Source: Lactarius indigo (lineage: Eukaryota; Basidiomycota; Agaricomycetes; Russulales; Russulaceae). Taken from it: a stretch of DNA of 64,000 bases. Below the pieces are notes generated by a model that saw nothing but the letters and a program-made list of their open reading frames with translations, did no database searches and was not told the origin of the DNA. The position numbers and the translations under genes are program-made. Position 1 is the stretch's first letter; every line of letters begins with the position of its first letter. Positions 56,050-64,000 of this stretch are shown here, one piece after another. The stretch is taken from the NCBI GenBank assembly GCA_025766275.1, contig JAFKAC010000009.1, forward strand, positions 1 through 64,000, in the 5' to 3' direction.

Positions 56050-58416
56050 CGTGTCAAAGAGGTCGGGCGGGTTATACGCCGTCATGTATGCACTATGGTA
56101 TTATTTATTGGCTAGTTTATGGCCAATGGCTCCAGTTGTCGTGAATCATATGACCTTATAGCGATTTGGTTCTCCTGTTAGGCGAAGGATTAGCTCGAGC
56201 GAGTCCCCGAGAATACGTCGTATCCAAGATGCAAGGCCGTCACAGCACTGCAGTTGGTCCTGATGTAGTTCGTGAAGGACTCAATTCTAAGCAAGTGCTA
56301 GTGACTATGCTGCTATAACAATATGATTGTCCCCAGACGTCCGTGGAGAAATGAAGAGTGTTGCACTGAGATCAGAATTGGCTTGCTTCAGTCATTATTG
56401 TCATTTGAGTTGGAAAGAATGGGCAAAAACGGGCGACTTTCTGTGCTGTACTACTGTATCCGACTCGGAATGGCATAGTATCAACAAAAGCACCGTTTTA
56501 TTTTCTGTAGCTTGAATAACACATCGCAGCTACTTCAATTCATACATAGTACAGACTAATGAATGTCCCACCCTACAGTGATCCTTTCCTTTTGTAAGGA
56601 GAGGCGGCAGTTTCCAGAGTCAACCGCACCTGGGCCGTCTGTGCCGCAGCACATACTAGTACCGCTGAACTACCAGATGCACCACGCATCAGCCACTCGG
56701 CGTGCCTTGCGAGTTCTAGGGTGGGCCGAAGCTTGCCACGTCCATCGCGTCTGCAGTGGACCCAAAGCGAACGAGTCACCCTTGCGAGTTACTTTCATAT
56801 TGTTAGGCGGGGGGGCCAGCCTTGGCCCCGCACGCACGCACGCACGAATCGGACGAACGGAAGCTATGGGCCGGACCGTGCCGCCGCGCGGAACCCTCAG
56901 GAGATCTGTGGGTGTCCCGAAGTCGTGGTAGACACACTATTGTGAGTCAGCCCCACTGTGCACACGCGCACTGCCCCATTTACGATTGGCGAGTGCCCAA
57001 ATCTATTGTATACGTGTGTAGACAAAATGGTAACTTCAAGAACACGATTTTTCGTGACATCCCCATTTCCTACTGCGACACTGGCAGGTGGGATCAATCT
57101 TCAAGTATTGTATCAAGGTATTACAGCGGGTTTCATAACGATAGATACCTTACGACGAATTTTCGCGCACAGCGCAGTTTGAATGCGTGTTTCGGCAACC
57201 ATGCCGAGTTTTCTTACCATAAAAACTAATTATATTAATTAAAAAATGAATCTACATAATGCACTTATCATTTTCAAGGCATTGTTTTCAAGACTAAGTC
57301 ATACAATGGGCACTATGCAAGGACCCTGCTTTACATGGGGGACAGTCTGATGAAATAGGCTGAATAGTCATATAATATATAGCTGCTACACATCTGGTTG
57401 TCAAGAGAATGTTGGCATACATGGCTCATGCATGTGGTACAAAATATGACTCAATTGTCCTTCAGAAAAGTGGCCCCATGCACAACTTGTGTTGCCAACA
57501 GAAACCCTCCATTGCCTCTGTAGATAGAATAGACTTGCAGCCATGGTATTTGAGAGTTGAAACAGGGGACTGGCAGGTAGCAAGTCTAGCAACAAGGAAG
57601 GGGAAGGGGTGTTTGACGCAGGCAAGTGAACCCTGAAATGGGAAGTATAAAAGACGACATCTTTCTTGAAAATATGATACAGAAAGTATCATTGACATAC
57701 CTAGATATGTCCCCTGCTTGACATCATCAGAAGAGTGTGTGTGCCCGAGATTGCCCAGCCAGGCAGCCTGTTACAATTTCCCTTTCAGACTCGTTCTTTC
57801 ACATATTCACTATTCCCTTCCCAATACTATATGAGCCCTGTATGACTACATGGACCATACAATTTATTGGTTCCTATTGTGTGCCCTGCTTATCAACAAC
57901 CCCTTTTGATAAAGCTCAACATGTGCTAGTTTCCATGTTGTTCCTACTCATGCGCAAACCCATGTGATTCACCCTTATTCTACTTATGACCTCCCTTTGT
58001 CCCCTTTATATGCTTCTCCTTGTTCTCCAGTTGGGTGATGGTGCCATCTGTTTGTACATATCACACACATCATTGTCTATTTAAACCTAGCCCTACCTAG
58101 CTTGTATGGTAGACTAGACTTCTTGTGTAATACTACACTTGTCTATTGAAGGATGCCTTTCTGCATTCCCTTGTCTTGTGATTCCCCATCTTTTGTTACA
58201 CCCTAGCAGGGGCATGGGTTCTGGAGGTTCTAAGTCACACAAGTATCAAGCGAAGACATCTGTTGTCTTATTGCTGTGAAATATGAGTGGCAAAAGTGTG
58301 GTACAATGTGCAGCACTACTCTGTAATGTAGGGCTCCTTGCCTGAAGTGTCTAACACTTCTCTACACTTGATCTTGCTAGTGCACAGAGTATAACAGGTG
58401 TGACGCATTGAGATAG
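56050..58416. other. No gene supported; right part AT-rich and repeat-like
   Basis: Short frames only. A 60 bp piece near 56680-56740 is related to the Clr2-like gene (next entry). From about 57230 the sequence becomes AT-rich, with the character of the LTR material that follows. TGTTACACCCTAGCAGGGGC at 58194 looks like the first bases of a gypsy-type LTR, but no matching end was found. Confidence 0.45.
56676..56741 (-). pseudogene. Fragment of a Clr2-like gene
   Basis: Plus-strand CACGCATCAGCCACTCGGCG matches 52281-52305 and reads HAEWLMRGA on the minus strand, the most conserved part of the Clr2-like protein. The rest of the gene is not present nearby. Confidence 0.5.
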
Positions 58417-58973
58417 TGTTGATAAGTGACCCTTGTGCACTTAGTGGCTCTAACGGACTGGACTTACAGATATGGACTGCTGTAGATTAATCAGCCAATG
58501 ATCTGGCATGACTTCCATAACTGATGGGCCAACCAATGGTGAGAGTCTTTCATATGTCATGGGCCAGCTGATGTCAGCTGACAGCAAAGAATCTCCCAAG
58601 ACTCATGAGTCAACCGACATCGGCTCGGACAGACAAAATGTATAAATATCTCCAAGTCTGAGAACATATCTCGGATGGATGGTTAAGAACCACATCTGAG
58701 AATATATCTCAGACAGATGGCTAAGAACCACATCTGAGAATGTATCTTGGCCAGATGGTGAAGATACCTTGGACATGTTCCAGACCAATATGTCTGAGAT
58801 TATGTGCACATACTGGAGGGTATTTGATGAACAGCACACAAAGGTAGCATACTCACAGTGGACAAAGGAGACTGTGGTGAGATAGGCTGGGTGTAGCGGT
58901 ATGACTTATCACGACAACTAGACCAAGCAAAAGAGTAAGTGAACTGAACCAGTACACACTCAAGCCTAGTGTG
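58417..58973 (+). repeat. LTR related to element A at its start, then diverged
   Basis: The first 73 bp (TGTTGATAAGTGACCCTTGT onward) match the start of LTR A with about ten changes. After TGTAGATTA the sequence differs. A TATA-like AATGTATAAATAT lies near 58638. It is directly followed by three 38 bp repeats (58657-58694, 58695-58732, 58733-58770) starting TCTGAGAA. The LTR is interrupted by a solo LTR at 58974 and seems to resume at 59516. Confidence 0.55.
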
Positions 58974-59510
58974 TGTTGAGACGCGACTGTTAAAGTCACA
59001 TGTCTCGTGGGATCTGATTGAGTCAGCCCACATACTATAAACGGTATCTGTCCCTTATGGACTCATGGACACTCCAGATTCTTACGGACCACTTTTGTTT
59101 ATCTTTATTGTTAGATCCATATTTGGTTCTTATTGTTCTTTCTATTGTTAAGATACCGGAATTGTCTGCTTTAGGCAGCTATTGTTCTTTGCCATCCAAT
59201 GGTGTTTCTCCCTCTGGCACACAGACCACCTGTATTGTGTTTGGGTCACCAGTGTGCACAGACCATTATTATCTAAGTGTCCTGTATATAAGGACTGCTG
59301 TTTTCGCCTTCACACTTCAGAGTTCCCTTCACCTCTGAAGTGTAAGTCCTATCTCTTTTACTTCTCTTTTACCTTTGCTCATAGACGTTCCTTTATAGTA
59401 ACTTGTCTACTAGGTATGCAGTTGTAATAGAGTTCCCTTCACCTCTGAAGTTAATTTGTCTACTAGCTGTCCAAGCTTATTACCTTGCTTGTTAGTTCTG
59501 CGCTTCAACA
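58974..59510 (+). mobile_element. Solo LTR of Copia element B family
   Basis: 537 bp, starting TGTTGAGACG and ending CTTCAACA, with a perfect 6 bp inverted end (TGTTGA/TCAACA). Flanked by a perfect 5 bp duplication, GTGTG (58969-58973 and 59511-59515). The TATA box is TGTATATAAGG near 59283. Downstream is a double direct repeat with splice-like motifs (GTAAGT at 59342; GTATGC...CTACTAG at 59414-59466). It arose by recombination between the LTRs of a full element. Confidence 0.9.
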
Positions 59511-59620
59511 GTGTGGAGACAAGTCATGTGCTGAACGTACAGTCACTGTGGAGGGTATGCACATGTGAGGTCTTTATTCAAGACCAAAGGCAAGGTGATC
59601 ACGCAGTGGTACGCTGAGTG

Positions 59621-60830
59621 TGTTGAGATGCGACTGTTAAAGTCACATGTCTTGTGGGATCTGTGTCACGCCTCTGCGGGGGCATGGTCTTCTGTAATGG
59701 CTTCCTGTCACATGGCAGTCAACAGTCAAGTCGTATCGGCACTGTGTGCAACAACTCCTAAGGTCCTCTGTAACAGCTCCTATGCTAAGGTGACTGAGTC
59801 TATAGTAATGGACGAGCTTGGTGGCCTAAGTTCAAAGGTCACGTGTCACTGGGCTGACCAGTAAGACAGGAAGAGGATAAGAGCGAAGTCAAGGGGAAGC
59901 CTGCATAGAGGCTGAGAGGGGAATGACCCAAAGGGGATAAGGGTCAAGGGTCCGAGGTTCTGGGTCAAGGGCTTGAGTGCTGAAGGAACTGAGGCACTCA
60001 AGGAGTCAATGGGAGATACAATGCAGATAGTTGATTAAGCCAAAGCTAGGGAGCTAAGGTGCACTATAGGAGTCCTTATATAGTACAGGATTGCGCCTGA
60101 GTGCATAGTGCTACTGGTTGCTATAGATAGAGTGATGTGCTGGCAGGATGATGCTAGTATGGTGGAAGATGGTATCATGCCAGCAAGGCAACAAGAATGT
60201 GGACAAGAATAGCACAGAAGGTGCTAGAACAATCAGATAAAGGGGAAGCATAGGTTCAAGAAGGTAACTACCAAGAAGGGGAATGGATCAGATAAGGACA
60301 GAAAAGGAAAAGTGTCAGAGGGGTTCATGACAATCTGATTGAGTCAGCCCACATACTATATACGGTATCTGTCCCTTATGGACTTATGGACACTCCAGAC
60401 TCATATGGACCGCTTTTGTTTATCTTTATTGTTAGATCCATATATGGTTCATATTGTTCTTTCTATTGTTAAGATACCGGCATTATCTGCTTTAGGCAGC
60501 TATTGTTCTCTGCCATCCAATGGCATTTCTCCCTCTGGTGCACAGACCACCTCTATTGTGTTTGGGTCACCAGTGCACACAGACCATTATTAGCTAAGCG
60601 TTCTGTATATAAGGACTGCTGTTTTCACCTCTACACTTTAGAGTTCCCTTCACCTCTGAAGTGTAAGTTCCCTTTCTCTTTACTTCCTATTACCTTTGCT
60701 TATAGATGTTCCTTTATAGTAACTTGTCTACTAGGTATGCAGTTGTAACAGAGTTCCCTTCACCTCTGAAGTTAACTTGTCTACTAGCTCTTTCAGCTTA
60801 ACCTTTGCTTGTTAGTTCTGCGCTTCAACA
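59621..60830 (+). repeat. 5' LTR of Copia element B, interrupted by a solo LTR
   Basis: Matches 58974-59510 from TGTTGAGATG (59621) to CTTCAACA (60830), once the insertion 59664-60332 and one target copy are removed. The two LTR copies differ at several positions. It is directly followed by the gag frame of element B, with no recognisable primer site. Confidence 0.88.
59664..60332. mobile_element. Solo LTR nested in the element B LTR
   Basis: 669 bp beginning TGTCACGCC and ending TTCATGACA (inverted TGTCA/TGACA). Flanked by a perfect ATCTG duplication (59659-59663 and 60333-60337). A TATA-like TTATATAGTA lies near 60076. No coding capacity. The parent element (gypsy or copia) cannot be told from the LTR alone. 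Confidence 0.9.
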
Positions 60831-63800
60831 CTTTCCACCTTGTCTTCCCTCTGTCCATCACCCTCGCCAAGTTGGATGGCACCAACTGGCAGACCTGGTC
60901 TGCCACCTTCATGTCCCTCATGCTGATGAATGGGTGCAGCAGGCACCTCACACACAGTGCTCCTGCCAATGTGCCACAGCATCCGCCTGTCCCAGCAGGT
61001 GGTGCAGGACCAACTGGTCCTACAGATGAGGGACTCGCCATCCTCGCCCTTTGGGCAAAACAGGAGGAGGTCATTACTGGCCTCCTATTCCTATCAGTGA
61101 CAATGGAGGTCCTTTCTGGTATTCACTCCTCCCACATCTTCCCAACTGTCCATGACAAATTTGTGGAGTTGGAGAACCTCTATGGTCAGGTTGGCTCTAT
61201 GGCCACCTTCAATATTTGGGTGGGCTTGGCAAACACCAAGCTTCAGGAAGGTAGCCCCTTCCTACCTCAGCTCCAAAAGATGCTGGACCTGAGGAACACC
61301 CTGGTGGAGCAGGCAATGCCTCTTTCGGACATGCAAATGTCCTTCATTCTTTTAGATGCACTCCCTCCCTCCTATAGCACCATAGCAGGCACCATCCTGG
61401 CCTCTGGCCCCCCTTCTAACCTCCAACCTCAGGACCTCATCAATAGGTTCATCAATGAGGAATCCCGTCTCGCTGGTCCCATGGCATCCTACAACAAGGT
61501 CGCCCCTGTCAAAAAATCTTCGGCCCCACACGATCATGTGGCGTGGCCATCAGGCAGCTCTGTGTCTTCGGACATAATCTGCCACTACTGCAAAAAACCT
61601 GGCCATAAAAAGCCAGAGTGTTACAAACTTAAACGGGACCAGGAGAATGCCAAGAAGGGGAAGGCAGGACAGTGGGTGAAAGCTGCCCAGAATACCACAG
61701 TAGAGGTGCTGGACTCACTTCTGGCAAACAGGTTAAATAATATACCTGTACCAAAGAGTCGACTATTTACCATAGTCAATGGCTCTGGCAAAATAGAGGA
61801 GGTACATGAAGTACCTCAGGTTTCCCTTTATACAATGGGTACACATAGTACCCAGATTGCATCAAAATGGATGATGGACAGTGGGGCTTCAGCACACTTT
61901 ACACCCCACATAGAAGACTACGACACCTACACACCTCACAAAGGCGTCGAAGTCCTTCTAGGAGATAACTCCCTATTAAGGAGTGTTGGCACTGGAACGG
62001 TAACAATCCATACCAACTTTGGGTATGACTTAAAAATCTCCAATGTGCTTCACCTACCCAACACGCACTCGCATATACTGTCCACCCCTGCCCTAACAGC
62101 CAAAGGGGCAATAGTAAGCTTTGATGCCACTACCTTTGCCATAAGGTATGATGGGAAAACCATAGCAGAAGTGTTACGCTTGTATGGGCGTAGTGTCCAA
62201 CTTGGACGGTACTGTGGGAATACAATGCCCCAAATCGTCGTTCAACTTATGGGGGAGGCAAATACAGCCAAGGCGTCCCCTAGTTGACAAAGATACCAGC
62301 AGCCTTCTATCAAACAGAAGGTTGAGAGGCAGAAAATGGCAGATAAGAGAGGAAAGGGAGGGGGGATGAGCAGGCAGCCCAAAGGAAGGTGGCAGACAGC
62401 CAACCACAGCTCAAAAGATAGAGGGAGGATGGTGAACAGCCAGTACAATTCCACAAGATCTCAAGCTGAAGAACTAGGGGATACAAGCTACCCTACTTAT
62501 ACTTCAGCTATCGTAAAGTTCGAACTCAGAAACCCTAATACAACGATCCTAGGGTGAGTAATTGTACAGTAAGAGTGTCATTGGGAATGTGTAATCATCA
62601 GTCAGCATACAGTCAGCCAGCCAATCATCAGTCATCCTTATCGTAACAGTGTAATCGTCCATGAGTCATCCGCAATCAGTATCAGTCATCAGGTACCAAA
62701 CATCAGTCAGCCAGGCACAAGCTCATCTGGACTCTTCTGGTGCATTCTAGCCAGGTCACATGCTGGGGTCATGTGACAGGTGATGTTGATGTTGCTCCTA
62801 TCCAGGCCGGTGGAACCTACAATTCTGTGCATCATTGCAGAAGGTCCAGTGGACTTGTGGGCCGGGGCACTTATCTCTTGGTTTGTGGCTTATCTCAGCC
62901 TTTTTCTCATCTTCCTCTTCTTCTTCATGTGTTTGCGTCTGTCATATTGCTGTTTGTTGAGGTCGAGGGGGTGAAACCGTAACAGGAAGGACACAAGGCT
63001 TCAGGCCTATATTGGCTTGATGGGCACCATAAAGTAAATGCCCAAGCAACTGCATCTGCTAGCCTTGATGTCTGGCATCAGCGCATGGGACATATGTCCA
63101 AAGAAGCGCTACAAAGATATGCTCCTAAGTCCGTAAAAGGACTTAACATAGATGAATCCCCTGAGGAAGAAGGTCCCTGCCATGGGTGTGAACTTGGCAA
63201 GTCCACCCGCAAACCTTTTCCACCCTCTCAGAAGCGTGCACAAGAATCCCTTGAAATTGTGCACAGTGACCTTGTTGGCCCACTACAGAGTAATTCTATC
63301 CAGGGCAACAAGTACTTCGCCACCTTCATAGATGACTTCTCAAAAGCAGCAGTTGTCATTCCTATGAAATCTAAGGACCAGTTCATGGGTGCCTTCTTAC
63401 ACTATAAGGCATGGGCTGAAAAACAACAAAATAAGCCCATAAAAACCCTGCACTCGGACCGTGGTGGCAAATATGTCAACAAAGTCCTTAAGGACATTCT
63501 TCTGGAGGAAGGGATTGAGCATATGCTTACAATGCCTCATTCTCCACAACAGAATGGGAGAGCTGAGCGGTTTAACTGCACCATTATGGAAAAAGGCACC
63601 AGCATGCTTCATCATGCAGGACTTAGCCTTGGCTTTTGGGAACAAGCAGTTCAAACTGTGGTGCACATTTACAATCACACCCCCACCTGTTCCAATGAGT
63701 GGAAAACTCTGCTGGAGCTCTGGGATGGTACAGTCCCAGATGTCTCTTACTTTAGAGTATTTGGCTGCAAAGCCTACTATCATGTACCAGAACACAACCG

Positions 63801-64000
63801 GCACAAATTAGATCCTAAATCAAAGGAAGCCATGTTTGTGGGCTATGAACCCAATTCAAAGGGTTATAAACTCTAGGATAGACATAGCCGGTGCTTCATC
63901 TCTTCACAAGATGTTACATTTGATGAAGCTACCTTCCCATCCCTGAGTGACCTGACTAGTCACTCCAACCAACCTATTACTTCTCCCGTGTCTGGCAAAC
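60809..64000 (+). pseudogene. Copia gag-pol of element B, interrupted and running off the window
   Basis: One frame from 60809 covers gag (LAKLDGTNWQTWSATFMSLM, MQMSFILLDALPPSYSTIAG), a CCHC knuckle (CHYCKKPGHKKPEC, about 61579) and the protease motif WMMDSGASAHFTPH (about 61869). At 62171 it is cut by an 813 bp solo LTR. It resumes at 62985 with GLYWLDGHHKVN, LDVWHQRMGHMSKE, integrase HSDLVGP (about 63263), HSDRGGKYVN (about 63454) and PQQNGRAERFNCTI (about 63550). A TGG to TAG nonsense change occurs at 63874-63876 (GYKL-stop-DRHSR); the same frame then continues to the window end. The first codons lie inside the LTR, so the leader and the N-terminal gag are missing. Confidence 0.92.
62172..62984. 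mobile_element. Solo LTR inserted in the element B protease-integrase region
   Basis: 813 bp, beginning TGTTACGCTTG and ending ACCGTAACA, with a perfect 7 bp inverted end (TGTTACG/CGTAACA). The flanks AGAAG (62167-62171) and GGAAG (62985-62989) fit a 5 bp duplication with one change. Removing it restores the Copia frame. CATCAGTC is repeated several times around 62595-62710. The parent class is unknown. Confidence 0.88.

Noticed and set aside
58194..58410. Possible short gypsy LTR starting TGTTACACC
   Set aside because: The start looks right but no matching end or target duplication could be found.
1..64000. CRISPR arrays or bacterial operons
   Set aside because: Intron-containing genes, LTR elements and telomere-like repeats show a fungal nuclear contig; no array-like repeat-spacer pattern is present.

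Overview
The window looks like a contig from a basidiomycete fungus, most likely an Agaricomycete. The signs are genes split by roughly 45-60 bp introns, a DUF6535 membrane protein, a GATA factor with fungal-type finger, a two-C2-domain phosphatidylserine decarboxylase, a sedolisin protease, a DUF1752/DUF3295-type regulator, and many Copia LTR retrotransposons. Host genes sit in the middle (about 20.6-56 kb). Both flanks are repeat-rich.

Left flank (1-20 kb). A decayed minus-strand coding region (1-3 kb) is followed by a complete Copia element (3160-9294; 533 bp LTRs, ACACT target duplication, half-tRNA primer site). Next come a small palindromic repeat, a 975 bp non-autonomous hAT-like element (14 bp inverted ends, 8 bp target duplication), gene-poor DNA and an LTR relic. 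A 195 bp perfect-arm palindrome abuts telomere-like repeats and opens a subtelomere-like block (about 13.5-17.5 kb). The block holds 24 copies of a 68 bp minisatellite and a tandem pair of about 705 bp repeats. Each of the two repeats carries what reads as a complete type I hammerhead ribozyme, with compensatory changes between the copies. This retrozyme-like dimer is my main candidate for an undescribed system. The block ends in CCCTAAA-type repeats, then an LTR piece and a truncated minus-strand Copia element (gag, leader, primer site, LTR).

Centre (20-56 kb). psd2 (phosphatidylserine decarboxylase 2) is intact at 27.5-31.5 kb on the minus strand. Two partial copies lie beside it (20.7-21.9 and 25.1-26.4 kb), interleaved with a GATA factor gene and an orphan gene with a PD-(D/E)XK-like motif. 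Then follow a DUF6535 gene, a complete ORF1-only LINE-like element with poly(A) and target duplication that interrupts a small ORF, a conserved multi-exon Agaricomycete gene, a TPR-repeat gene, a three-finger C2H2 factor, about 4 kb with no clear gene, a truncated Sfp1-like finger gene, a DUF1752/DUF3295 gene, a Clr2-like gene and a secreted S53 peptidase.

Right flank (56-64 kb). This is a nest of LTR elements: an LTR fragment, a solo LTR with GTGTG duplication, the LTR of a second Copia element interrupted by another solo LTR (ATCTG duplication), then gag-pol of that element interrupted by a third solo LTR and running off the end.

A recurrent oddity is that the LTRs carry a short direct repeat just after the TATA box, placed so that a 52-60 bp segment with splice-like ends (GTATGT or GCAAGT to CCAG) lies between the repeat ends. 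All assignments come from reading the sequence and from family knowledge. No search or folding program was run.
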